A DNA stretch of 64,000 nt, from the NCBI RefSeq assembly GCF_037975245.1, contig NC_092582.1, forward strand, positions 12,832,077 to 12,896,076, given 5' to 3'. The first letter of the stretch is position 1, and every line of letters begins with the position of its first letter. Under the pieces are notes generated by a model. It saw only the letters and a program-made list of their open reading frames with translations, was not told where the DNA came from and searched no databases. This DNA is from Apostichopus japonicus (taxonomy: Eukaryota; Echinodermata; Holothuroidea; Aspidochirotida; Stichopodidae). The position numbers and the translations under genes are program-made. Below are positions 1 through 10,819 of this stretch, in pieces.

Positions 1-1110
1 ATTTCAAGAAGAATCATGGAAGATTTTAATTTAGAAAATAGGCCAGCATGATATCACACACTTAACCTACTCTGGTCCAGATTTTGTAAGAATCAAAGGG
101 GTTTATCTAGTTATGATCATGAGTAAGATTTAATCGACCCAGGTTGGGACATGCAAGATATGTCGTCAATATGGGGATTTCAACTAACAATGTAGAATAA
201 GTGTGAGTGTTACACTGCCTGCTGCAACTACGATAACCCACTGAATCTTGTGTGAATTTCGGTAATTACTGTTCCAAGTACCGAATACTCTTCACTTAAA
301 GCCCTTCTTAAGCCTCACATCAATTAAATCAGGAAAATTGGAAGTTTAAAATATGGAAACATGTTTGAGTAATATTCATACCCCAAAAAAAAAAAAATGT
401 CCGAACAATTTTTCTGCATAGAGTTAAAACCAGCGAGTTTTATTTGGCATTTCTTTGTTTTCTCAACAGTTTACGAAGAACGTGAAGATTTCAGATGAAT
501 TCGTATAACGCACTAGATGTCCGCCGATTCCTGAAATTCTTCGTCGTATACATTTCTTAATCAGTATATTACAAAACGTTAATAATTTAAAACTTATCAC
601 CTTTTTTTTTTTTTGTAGCTTAGTTTCATATAACATGTATATCAATCGTTTGAGGGTTTTTAGTTTCCAAAGTCGTAAGTTTTTCTGGAAGGGGAACTAG
701 AGCTTGGAATGTTTATAAAGTTTTCAGAATTTCCTAGAAAATAAGAGACAAGTTTGTTTAATACCTTACAGAGTTTCATTCCCATATACCTATGCCACAA
801 TTTGCATGTAACGATTTCCGCCAGTTTATTTACCATGTAAATATTCATCCGGCTTGGTGTTTGGCGACTTCACAGTCGTCATGGTAATATCATAAATTGC
901 ATCGGATTTTGACGAATCACATTTCTACACATTCTTTGAATATTTTGATCTTCATAACCCATTAAAACTGTATTCAGGGGGGGTGTCATTTTACAGCGGT
1001 CTGGAGAAATTGTTTCTGTAAATATCTTTGCTGCTTGAAGAAAGAGATGAAAAAGGCATTTATCGTGCCGTTAAAATAAAAAATTAAAGCATCATGTAGC
1101 TGTCTTTCAA
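1..1110. other. Non-coding stretch, nothing recognised
   Basis: AT-rich sequence with scattered stops in all frames and short homopolymers. I see no gene, RNA or repeat element that I can support. Confidence 0.5.
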
Positions 1111-1362
1111 ATGAAAATGAAAAGTTTTTTTACGAGCAGTCATATTACGCTTCAGATGGAGTTGTCACTCAGGCACAGGCATGAAAAAGGAAAATCGTCA
1201 GCAGGGCTGAATCAATATCATTCAGTCGAAAATATCTTGGCAGACGACCCAACAGTGGCTGCACTGTGTGAACCGAAGATTACATCCTATGCAGCCAGGC
1301 TGCATAATGCTGCAGCTCTCTCCAAATTCCAAGAAAAATTGACATACCAAACGGATGGATAG
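1111..1362 (+). CDS. Doubtful 83-codon ORF at the outer edge of the left arm
   Basis: An ATG-to-TAG frame of 83 codons. The last ~40 residues look more protein-like than chance (for example ITSYAARLHNAA), but I do not recognise them. The end of the frame lies where the left arm of the inverted duplication fades out. The matching sequence in the right arm (minus-strand reading of about 20000-20075) keeps the stretch encoding SYAARLHN-like sequence but has in-frame stops. That argues against a conserved short protein. It may be a decayed exon or transposon fragment. No function is offered. Confidence 0.12.
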   Translation: MKMKSFFTSSHITLQMELSLRHRHEKGKSSAGLNQYHSVENILADDPTVAALCEPKITSYAARLHNAAALSKFQEKLTYQTDG

Positions 1363-1930
1363 TTGTAATAATCATAATGATAAGTTAACTGATGAAATGA
1401 AAATAATTGATTGTGTCATTATTGTAACAAGATGCATTGGGAGCAAGAAAAAAAACAAATCTTTATATCAAAACTCTTTCATTGTTCGTGTCTTTTTAAT
1501 TTTTTTTTTCGGGGGGGGGTCTTTCGTTTGTCTCTCTTTCCCTGCAGCTTTTTTTTCTGTGATTTTGTTTGGCCAAGGGCTACAAATTAGATAATCATTG
1601 TGTCTTTATTGAGGTCATGGTGACGATCCTAACGAGATATACCTGTTAGTCATTCCAAATGATAAAAAAAATCACAAGCGCAGTAGAATCGATCAAACCA
1701 GCAGATATCAAAAGTATAGACTATATTTTTAACCTCGACTGAAACTCACTCTCCCAGCTCCTTAGCAGTTTTTCTTAGACCAAATTAAGAAATAACAAAA
1801 TTAAAATGTAGAACGTTCATATGCGTTCTTACCTCGTTTCAATCTTCACTGAAAGAACAGACACAGTTATTACTTTTATCACGGTACAAAGTCTGTCTTT
1901 TAAATTTATTCTTTATAAGACCAACATAGC

Positions 1931-1936
1931 TTTATT
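1931..1936 (-). terminator. Poly(A) signal AATAAA for the minus-strand FMO gene
   Basis: AATAAA on the minus strand, about 240 bp beyond the stop codon. The same hexamer is kept at the mirror position beyond the plus-strand copy (19970-19975). This conservation across two diverged arms supports a working cleavage and polyadenylation site. Confidence 0.55.
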
Positions 1937-2172
1937 GTGTACAAATTTGTATCATCAATATTTACTGTCAAGTCAACTTTGATAGATAAGTAGTATTTAC
2001 AACATGTACAAAGATTTTTTAGGAGTTTTGATCAGAACCACATTTTGTTTTTTTCCAGGAGTGCTGGGAAAAGAAGAACAAACAAAAAATTATTTGTTAG
2101 CAATGACGTTGACCTTTATGGTCGTGTGTTATAAAGGGGTCTTAATCCAGTTCAACTTATTTTTTCAATGTC

Positions 2173-4014
2173 TTAACTACACATTAAGACAATAACCACT
2201 AACCCAATCAACCCAAGTAGGAGTATCTTCATGTCTACTACACTAGCGGGTTTCTTTACCGCTTCTCGCGTGCGCATCGGCATTTCAACTCTGTCCCAGA
2301 CGGTTTCTATGGCCTCTCGCGCCCCTTCCCATGCCCCGGGGCCCTCTAGCCGATACTGGTACGGTAGATACACACCAAAGACATTTGTATACCAGAACTT
2401 CGGATCTTGGAAGAACATTTTCCAGAAGTTTGGCTTAACTCCAATCTCGTCTGCGACCTCATCCATATACGAAATGTAATCCTCCTGTATTGTATGTCGT
2501 TGAGACTGTACGTATCTTTTCTGGAGGGCAGCTTGCTTCCGCCGTATGGCTTTCCACATGAAATCTTTTGGAGGTAACTTGACCTTCCCGTTGAACACAC
2601 GTGTCGCCCAACGACACTGAAGTTCAACGACAGGGTTGGCGGCGCCCCATGGCTGTAAGAGACCAATCACAGCCAGTGTTGGTTGTTCCATTTCGGGGTA
2701 GAACATGTGTTTGTAGAGGGAGATTTTGTTGTCTTCTATCTTCGCGAATTTTTCATATAAGAACGGGAATGCGATGTCGTAGCCTGTTGCCAGGACAACT
2801 AAATCGATGTTGTCCTCGAATGTGCCGTCGTCAAACTCTATACCGGTCTCTGTAAACCGTTTGATATTCGGTTTAATAGTAACCGCTCCGCTGGTTATAC
2901 GGATTGGTAATTCGTCATTGACGGTCGGATGTGCAGACAATGCCCGATGAGCTGGCTTTAATCCAAACACCGTGTGGTCGATATCTTGTTCGCAAGAACT
3001 CTCGACAAGTCTGTTTCTTAGCCAGAGTGGGAACGAAGTAGTCACTCGATTCCTTTTCAAATCTCGCGGTATCCCTTGATTGGCCAGACGGGACAGCAAC
3101 CAGGTACCTCTTCGAGTACTCAAGAATAGCTGCAAGACAAACACAAACAAGTAAACATCTCGATGCCGAGGATCGTTTTCATTATATCGAGTTTTCATTA
3201 TCAGTTTTCATTATATCGAGAATAAATATTTTTGGTTCTTTTGTATACTACTTTGTATTACCCCCCTCTCCCTTGTTCCACGGGAAGAACCCCCAACCCC
3301 CCTCCTCCCTCCCTTGTTCTCCATCCATATTGGCGTCCATGAAGACAATACATTAGAAATAGTCTGGAAAGATCAAACCGTAATAAATACCTTTTTCGCA
3401 AATCTTCCCAACTCCACAGCAGAATCTACACCAGAGTTTCCGATGCCGACGACCACGATACGTTTATTCTCGTGTCCAAACGGCTTTCGATAGTAATGAG
3501 TGTGAAGGACCTCCCCCTTGAACTTATCAATGCCAGGAAACTGTGGTATGTTCGGTTTAGCATGATGGCCGGTACAAATCAAAACAAAATCGAAGATTTC
3601 TTCTTTGGTGCCGCCTGTTTTCTCGTCTTTAATGGTCACCCTCCATCGGCCTGTACTCAGGAAATCGTCTGTTCTCTTAACCGCAGTTATGGAGGTTTCG
3701 AATATGATGTACTTGAGCAAGTCGAATTTCTTCACGTACATAGACAGATACTCATTGACGCGTGAGTTGTGCATAAAGTTCGGAAACTCCTTTGGACAAG
3801 GAAAGTCACTGTAGGACATAACTTCTTTGGAAGTGTTGATCACGGTGGACTTAAAGACGCAACCCAACTCCGATGTGGCGACATCTTCCCGGTAGTTCCA
3901 CAGACCGCCAGTTTCACTTGTTTTCTCAAAGCATACCGGTTGAAGCCCTTCTTCCACACAACTTTTGATGGCTGCCATGCCACTGCAACCGGCACCGATA
4001 ATAGCCACGCGCAT
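2173..4014 (-). CDS. FMO: Flavin-containing monooxygenase, complete, two exons (left copy)
   Basis: FMOs use FAD, NADPH and O2 to oxygenate soft nucleophiles (N, S) in xenobiotics and small amines, usually at the ER membrane. Exon 1 is 3391-4014 (208 codons) and exon 2 is 2173-3129 (318 codons plus TAA). The intron 3130-3390 has GT-AG ends and is phase 0, joining AKK to LFLSTRRGTW. The 526-residue product is close to the usual ~530. FAD motif GAGCSG is at residues 7-12, the FMO signature FKGEVLHTHYY at 165-175, NADPH motif GIGNSG at 190-195, ATGY at about 322-325, and a hydrophobic C-terminal anchor at about 508-526. The start is fixed by the FAD motif lying directly after Met. It is the head-to-head partner of the gene at 17675 (about 95% protein identity) and nothing in it looks broken. 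I cannot tell which vertebrate FMO subtype it is nearest to. Confidence 0.95.
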
Positions 4015-4930
4015 CTTGTTGAACCGTGGATTGTCGGTGATTCAAAAACTCAACAGATACTATGGATGTAGAAATGAAAGAAATGACAGATGTATCTTTT
4101 GGTTGCTAAAACATTCGCTAGAAATAAACGGGTTTCTTGCACTGTCTTTACTGGTGCCGACTCAAATCCCAGGGAAAATTGGAACGTGATTTTCAGAATT
4201 TGTAGAAAGAAAAAAGAGAGAGTGGGAAGAGGAGGTAGCCGGAATGAAACGACGAAAGAAAGATTCCCTAAATTACAGGATCAATGCTAATATTTGCGGC
4301 AGCATCGTTACCTGAACAGAAAACATTAAAACGAAATCATTATCAAATTGAAGACTATCACTGAAGGTTCATTCAAATTGTATCAGGAATAAACTACAGT
4401 TTACAATGTCAGTTATAGGCTTCCGTATCTACATGGTTTATCGTGGCGTTCTTTCCACTGATATCTTTGGCTTATCTGATATCTCTTGATTGTTTTGTAA
4501 GATGTTTATTATCAGTAGCAATCAATGTTCTATCATTCTTTTCCATATTTACACTCATGGATTAATATTAGGCAAATTGTCATCATCGGTAGTTAAAAAT
4601 ATAACTTAAAGGAGCCGTAAAACCGAAACATTTATCATGAGCCGGTACAAACGTTGTGGCCAAATCCCCTAAACAACAAACAATAAGATATCATTCCATA
4701 CCGAAAGTATGATGACCTTTAGTGGCCGATTGAGGCCTGAGCAAGTCCAAATATGACATTTTCGAATCATTTCATGAAAATTTCAATGTGTTTCTTCATC
4801 TACTGCATTGTTAAGTTGTCATGGTAAACATAGCTTTCTTTTAATACTGATACACTGAAAATGTTCAGTATTTGCCTCAAACGTTGGCATTGTTTTCGTT
4901 TAGTTTTTATGTTTACCTGGGAAGTGAACT

Positions 4931-4970
4931 TATTAGGTTTCTCCTCCTTATAAGGAGGAGAAACCTAATA
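4931..4970. repeat. 40-bp perfect palindrome, left arm only
   Basis: Two 20-bp arms with no spacer; one half begins TATTAGGTTTCTCC and the other is its exact reverse complement. The right arm (about 16493-16520, read on the minus strand) has only one half (AGGTTTCTCCTCC). The second half was therefore added in the left arm after duplication, or lost from the right. Confidence 0.9.
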
Positions 4971-5030
4971 TAGTGTTACTATGATATCACACAACATTAT
5001 AATTATATTACATTACTATATAACATATTA

Positions 5031-5275
5031 GGAGTGTTAGCTCAGTGGTTAACGCCGGTGCCTTCCAATCATAAGGTCCCCGGTTCGAGTCACTCCAAGA
5101 TATATGTCGTCCAGTCACAGAGTTGTTGACAATTGTTGACAATTCATGGACGTTAAATATGAATGTAAGAGACTGACTTCGGTCAGCTTGCGGCTTTGAT
5201 AAGCCAATGAGGCTTCTTCGCGAGTTCCTGCTTGCAGGAGGATGTAAAATACATACATACTTACATACATATAAT
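5031..5275 (+). mobile_element. tRNA-derived SINE, copy A
   Basis: The tRNA-like head starts GGAGTG and closes with CACTCC, giving an acceptor-like stem. A box TTAGCTCAGTGG is at 5037-5048 and B box GGTTCGAGTCA at 5082-5092, both pol III promoter elements. The ~150-bp body holds three successive stem-loops: CTGAC(TTCG)GTCAG, GGCTT(TGAT)AAGCC and TCCTG(CTTG)CAGGA. The tail is an ATAC-rich simple repeat. The same unit recurs at 8248, 40061, 43143 and 59795. It is absent from the matching place in the right arm, so it inserted after the arms duplicated. The source LINE is not identifiable from the tail. Confidence 0.9.
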
Positions 5276-6534
5276 ATATGGGCAGTACTCTTATACGCAA
5301 CTTTTCAAACTCCTCCCAAATAAGGCTTGCAACTTGGTTTTTCTTAAAACTTTTCCAGACATTATTCAGGTCAAGAATATTCGTTTTCTATGCAAAACAG
5401 AGATTCTGGCTGTTGGGACTTTTCCTTTAACTTTCTAGCTTTTTTACCTATTCTGTTTATCTATGATAGATTAGCTATTGTTATTGTCCTAAAGTAGATA
5501 GAGGTTTTCTATAGATAAGCTTAGATCAGGGCGATTAGAAGTTAACAAACTGGTACTTCGTACTTTGATATAGGCAATTATCATACGACTAAAGGTAAAC
5601 AAAAGGCGGAAAAGTTGATAGGGATATTCTTTTAATTCTTTTATTATGTGTTTATTCTTTTTTTGGCAGTGTGCAAGTTAAAAGCGATTCCCCAAACAAA
5701 GTAGTTATTATAGCCTATCGTATATAGATAACGATATTCCAGCATTTAACCTACACTGCGTATTTTATTTTGACCTTTAGTTTAACTTTGTACTTTTTGA
5801 TACTAATTTATGGCAATGCACATTAAATAAGGTATCTGATTACTAGACGTATTGCACGTAGGCTGCTAGTTTTATAGTTGGTTGCTACAGTATATCTAAA
5901 TTATAATGCAAGACCACCTACAAGGAGGAAAAAATTTTAAATTTGAGATGACATGATTCAAATGCTCCAAATTAAACACTTTGTCATTTCTTTGATGCAC
6001 TGTTAGAAAAAAACGTAAATAAAAGGAGAAATTTTGACGTCATGTTACTGTAATACGCCGTTTGTATAAGATAACAATTTTTAAGTCTAAATTAACAGAA
6101 AACGTTATTTAAGCATTTGCATTCATTGTTAGCGTTCATTGCCCGTTCTTTAATAAACAAGAGAACGTTATAAACGTAAAAGTACCGCAATACCGTAAAT
6201 TAACATTCGCCATTCGTTGTAGAAAAATGCACTTCTAACTGCATGACGTTAATTAAGAATAAACAGACTAATGGTTGGTATAATGACTTAGCACCCATTA
6301 TTTTACCTTTGTGTAAATGCACAATTATATACTTTATTATCATTTGGTATCATTCACCACGCATTGGGACACTATCAATTTGCATATTCATTGTAGAGTT
6401 TTTACCCAAAATTGGTGGGTTATATTCACGTTAGGTGATTGAGGTGCCAACGTATGCACAAAGTGTGCGTAATTGATCATGTTGTTGGAAATAATGTATT
6501 TGATATGAATGCATGTGATTATTGCGTAAAAACA
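5276..6534. other. Left-arm non-coding sequence
   Basis: About 5280-5560 aligns with the right arm near 16210-16480. Beyond that I find no counterpart and no gene; ORFs here are short and chance-like. Confidence 0.5.
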
Positions 6535-7174
6535 GAACTGGGGGAGCCTGTCAGGACTGGGGAGCCTGTCAGGACTGGGGGAGCCTGTCAGGACTGGGGA
6601 GCCTGTCAGGACTGAGGGGGCCTGTCAGGATTGGGGGAGCCTGTCAGAACTGGGGGAGCCTGTCAGGACTCGGGGAGCCTGTCAGGACTGAGGGAGCCTG
6701 TCAGGACTGGGGGAGCCTGTCAGGACTGGGGAGCCTGTCAAGATTGAGGGAGCCTGTCAGGACTGGGGGAGCCTGTCAGGACTTGGGAAGCCTGTTAGGA
6801 CTGGGGGAGCCTGTCAGGACTTGGGAAGCCTGTTAGGACTGGGGGAGCCTGTCAGGACTGGGGGAGCCTCTCAGGACTCGGGGAGCCTGTCAGGACTGGG
6901 GGAGCCTGTCAGGACTGAGGGAGCCTGTCAGGATTGGGGGAGCCTGTCAGGACTGAAGAAGCCTGTCAGGACTGGGGGAGCCTCTCATGACTTGGGGAGC
7001 CTGTTAGGACTGGGGGAGCCTGTCAGGATTCGGGGAGCCTGTCAGGACTGGGGAGCCTGTCAGGACTGGGGAGCCTGTCAGGACTGGGGAGCCTGTCAGG
7101 ACTGAGGGAGCCTGTCAGGATTGGGGGAGCCTGTCAGAACTGGGGGAGCCTGTCAGGACTGGGGAGCCTGTCAG
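6535..7174. repeat. Minisatellite, ~19-bp unit, about 34 copies
   Basis: Head-to-tail copies of a GGGGGAGCCTGTCAGGACT-type unit, with units of 18-20 bp and sporadic substitutions (CTCTCAGG, CTGTTAGG, CTGTCAGAA). Higher-order blocks recur, for example the pair with ACTTGGGAAGCCTGTTAGG near 6780-6840. Open reading frames through it simply encode the repeat (CQDWGSLSGL-like) and are not genes. No copy is seen in the right arm. Confidence 0.95.
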
Positions 7175-8247
7175 TAAAGTCAGCTTCCCAGCTTCTCTTT
7201 TCCATTATTTCGTAAACGCTTCCATTTGGGAAATAATTTGCTCGACTTTATTTTTACTACATTTGTTTAAAATTACTAGTCTGTTTATAATTGTTTGCTA
7301 ACCTGCAGGAGCCGTGCGATCAGACTTGTCACCCCCTCTCCCGAAACACAGATATTTTAATCTTATAAAAAGCTATAAATCTCTTCAATTAAAGAGTCAC
7401 AGATCCATCACTTGCATTGAATACTAGCCCGAGAAGGGAATTGTGGTTTTTATCTTTAATTTTCTCAAACGGGAAGATTTTCGATTAAAAACATCATGAA
7501 CAACTGGCCGACAAACCTCAAAAATTCACTCACATTCGTCAACGTTACTGACGGAAATTCATTTCATAGGGGAGAGGGTGGTAGTCGGGGTGGGGTGGGT
7601 AATAATTCCTACGCCATCATGGTGACGTCCTTGTTGAATTGTTAGTCGACCATGTTATTAAGTGGACTACTATAAAAACGCACGTTTACAAGTTAAGGAA
7701 ATTGTAAAAGCTTTAAAACTCGGACGGAGTATTCATGTCGCAATCCTGTAAGTCAGTCTCGGCACAATGCCAATATGCTGAGATGTTGGTAACGACCGAA
7801 ATGACCATGACGGGTTAAGGAGGGAGCGGAGATATCGGTATATGTATAAGGTGATGAATCAACACGGTTTATTTATTTCTGCAGATAGTGAGGTCAGGGT
7901 TGGGAAGTAACACGGGTTCTATATATATATGAGCGTATAACTCTTTAACTCTCTGATGAGGTATATGTAGAATAATACCATGCACTATGCTCGGATTCAT
8001 TAAAACAATTAGATAAGCAAACATGTCCAACACATTATTCTATTAATGACAGTATGTATTTCAACTCACCTGTTATTTTGCGTATTCGTCGTATAACATC
8101 GTCTTACATACTTTGTTGTACGGTGGCACGGAAGGGACAGGTCAACGAACAGATATCATTATTTTTCATTTGTTTTCGTAATGCACTAACACGCTAAGTC
8201 TCCATCTCGTCTGTACCTTCAGAACTACCATATTATAACTCTATACG
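7175..8247. other. Left-arm non-coding sequence
   Basis: Sections about 7430-7680, 7740-8080 and 8080-8235 align with 13750-14700 on the other arm in reverse. No gene or RNA was recognised. Confidence 0.5.
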
Positions 8248-8509
8248 TATGTATGTATTTTAGATCCTCCTGCAAGCAGGAACTCGCGAAGAAGCCATCA
8301 TTGGCTTATCAAAGCCGCAAGCTGGCCGAAATCAGTCTCTTAGATTCATATTTAACGTCCATGATTCATGAATTGTCAATTTTCAACAACTCTGTAACTG
8401 GACGACATACATTAATCTTGGAGTGACTCGAACCGGGGACCTTATTATTGGAAGGCACCGGCGTTAACCACTGAGCTAATTCTCCTATAATACTCATACA
8501 TAACACTCC
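8248..8509 (-). mobile_element. tRNA-derived SINE, copy B, left arm only
   Basis: Minus-strand copy of the same SINE. The A box (AGCTCAGTGG) and B box (GGTTCGAGTCAC) are readable on the minus strand near 8427-8480, then the body, then an ATAC tail reading out at about 8248. Its 5' end is irregular: a second GGAGTGTTA lies ~16 bp upstream of GGAGAATTAGCTC. The right arm at about 13725-13735 is the uninterrupted empty site (TATTATAGCTATATATCTAG on its minus strand), so this is an insertion that post-dates the duplication. Confidence 0.88.
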
Positions 8510-10097
8510 TATATATCTAGTTTAAGCGATATTATTTCGGAGGGGGGGGGGGGGGGTAAAACAAAATGGAAGTGGATGGCTAACTATTACATGCTGACTC
8601 AGTAATCCGGAATTCAAATTCTTTCTCGATCTAAGATGAAGACTTTTTCGCTGTTCGATTGGTACGTTCCCTCCCTCTGCCAATACATGTATACAGTTTG
8701 GTACTTGAGAAGATGGCATGGCCAGAGGGGAGGTATGCATGCAACGTACGTTAATAATTCCCCATTGTGACGTAGGTATATTAAACATTATATAAATTCG
8801 CCAAACAGGGACTTGTAATGTTGAATGAGTTATGGACTCAGCGCGAGCGTGCTATCGCCTGCGATATGAAAAGGTAACATATATGTTGCAAAAGGTCCAC
8901 TATACAGACACAGGATGGTATTTCTTGTTGGGATTTGACCTGTTTTGATTTGATCTGTTATTAACTGGGTTGCTGCTTCAGACACTGGTTGAAGCTCAGG
9001 GGAAGAACCTTAGAATCAAAAGCAACTTCATATATATCTAAATTGTTGTCTAATTATAACGATTTTGAAGCACATAAATACATGTCTGATAGAGAGAGAA
9101 ATTACATTTAGTGTTGTGTATACACTATTAAGTGACTGATAGACGGTGTACATGTCTCCCATGATTAATGCTAAGTAAGGGACATGTGTCTTATGTAACT
9201 AATATTATTAATGACATGTACGTGGACAGCCGTTGCAGCAATAACATTGTTAAATAAGTGTATTGCAAGGTACGATGAGTTCCGTGAATAGAAATTGGCT
9301 TCTTGTGCAGATACAGGCAGTAAATGTAACACTTCACTTAAAATGAATCAAGAAAGTCTGAAATGAGCTGGAATAGTTAGTAGCCGTCTTGTCTGACAAC
9401 ATATAAAACAACAAAAAAGTAACAACAACCCACCAACACCCAGAACACACCCCAACACACACACCAACATGTAAACACAAACAACAGCACCAAGAACTTA
9501 TCATAGCAAAGACTTGTCGAAAAATGCTTTAGAAAAATTACATATATTTGAAAATATTTCAAAACTCACCGACAATTGATGTTTTGAAAAGGAAGCCAAG
9601 ATGACTCGAAGAAGTTGAATATTCTAATTTCTTTGACACGTCTAGATGCTGACTACAATGGAGACACTAGTCGCACTCATTGCATTTAAGGCTTTTAGTG
9701 ATTATGCAAAGGTCGTTTAAAAGTTCAGTTGTGACATTTGGTCAGGTCATTGCCAAAGACTACGGAACCTTCCCCTGTGTACAGATCTATACCGTAGTGT
9801 CAAAAGTCACTTCTCCGCTTAAATTGTTTGTTTTGGATTCGATATCTTCGTGTTTTCACGGACTCCTTTGTTACGTTTTGTAAACACTTCACCGAATTAT
9901 GTTCACACGAGTTCATTGCTATCATGAGATAAACGGTAGAAAACACACAGAACTCAATCTGAGTTTATTTGTGTAGAGTAAGCCTGTAACGGTGTCTTTG
10001 ATGGGATACAAAATCAGTTTAATGAGCTAACAAGTTTTCATCTGATATGTCATAACTTCAATGTAATAAGTGATTCCGCCATTATGCCTACTACCAC
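8510..10097. other. Left-arm inner segment, non-coding
   Basis: Aligns in reverse with 12235-13735 over most of its length, at visibly lower identity than the FMO exons. No coding gene was recognised. Confidence 0.6.
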
Positions 10098-10143
10098 CGA
10101 ATAGATATATTAACTTAATAAATATAAAACACACCAGAAAAAT

Positions 10144-10184
10144 TCCACTTCACGACCGGTTTCGTCCTTTTGGGACTCATCGGG
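10144..10184 (-). ncRNA. Degenerate type I hammerhead ribozyme core
   Basis: On the minus strand the order is CCGATGA (consensus CUGAUGA, with U4 changed to C), then stem II GTCC/GGAC with loop CAAAA, then GAAA. A minimal palindromic stem III ACC/GGT follows, and then C17 of the GUC cleavage triplet. Cleavage would fall between + strand 10154 and 10153. G5, A6, G8, A9, G12, A13 and A14 are all kept. Stem I's 5' strand (…GTCGC) now lies 635 bp away because of the insertion; joined across it, four pairs form (C-G, G-U, C-G, U-A). The site is expected to be inactive because of both the insertion and U4C. Confidence 0.7.
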
Positions 10185-10819
10185 GGGTGTTACTAAAACG
10201 AATGACAATTGCGTTACACATAACGAATGACAATATGTTGTACACACTAAAAAATTGTGTTGACTAAAACGAATGACAGTAATGACAGCACAGACATTTG
10301 CTTCAACCGGATATCACAGTTCAGACTTCGTGGGTATCTAGATCTAGTAAAGTACGGACAAGATAAAAACGCACCTTATAGTAAGCGAAATTGTAAGTCT
10401 GATTTTAAAAAGTAAATTTAACGTCATTTTTCCGATATTATTGTTAGAAACTAACAATACTATAATCTTGAAACGGCTTCAGTTATCTTTCTATATAAAT
10501 CTACAGAGGTAAAAAGCACAGCACTCAAGCGCATTCTCACACAAAAACTTTCCCTGTGGTTTCTATCCGTAAATTACACCAAAACCCTGCAACCACGTAA
10601 CATGCGATTTTCCTCAAATCATTTTTGCGCAGAAAACTAATAACCGCATTTACTCCACTCGGTTAATCATTCTATCTCTTCTCAACACTGTCCTTCGTTG
10701 TCATTCGTTGTCATTCGCTGTCATTCGCTGTCATTCGCTGTCATTCGCAAATGATAATTAACCCTGTACAAAGTCAATTGTCATTCGGTCATTCGCTGTC
10801 ATTCGTTTTAGTTTGTCCC
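10185..10819. mobile_element. Non-autonomous TIR transposon with 9-bp target duplication
   Basis: Direct repeats CTCATCGGG flank it at 10176-10184 and 10820-10828. The ends are inverted: GGGTGTTACTAAAACGAATG on the left and GGGACAAACTAAAACGAATG reading in from the right. Subterminal CGAATGACA motifs recur three times on the left. On the right an array of ~10-bp TCATTCGCTG units in the opposite orientation occupies about 10690-10810. No coding capacity. GGG termini with a 9-bp duplication resemble Mutator-type elements, but this assignment is tentative. Confidence 0.8.

Larger units (their letters stand above)
1240..10097. repeat. Left arm of a large inverted duplication
   Basis: This arm matches the reverse complement of about 12235-20075 along much of its length. 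Clear anchors are: the FMO gene; 3' flanking sequence near 1920-2000 (against 19890-19990); 5' flank 4020-4480 (against 17320-17670); 5480-5560 (against 16210-16265); 7540-7680 (against 14500-14640); 8515-9300 (against 13000-13740); and 9700-10090 (against 12240-12520). Segments ~5570-7420 show no convincing counterpart. Left-arm-only additions are two SINEs, a minisatellite and a perfect palindrome. The inner boundary falls beside the triplet-rich CTACTACCACC at about 10087-10097, exactly where a tRNA-derived SINE starts. Confidence 0.9.

Noticed and set aside
5031-5102. tRNA gene call on the GGAGTG…CACTCC head
   Set aside because: It is repeated five times with a conserved non-tRNA body and simple-repeat tail, and the anticodon arm is irregular; it is a SINE head.
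6522-7105. Two open frames of 104 and 94 codons with CQDWGSLSGL repeats
   Set aside because: They are only translations of the 19-bp minisatellite; unit length varies 18-20 bp, so no frame is maintained throughout.
7950-7981. CTGATGAGGTAT…ATACC, resembling the start of a hammerhead
   Set aside because: A stem II could form, but no GAAA follows it and there is no stem III or cleavage triplet.
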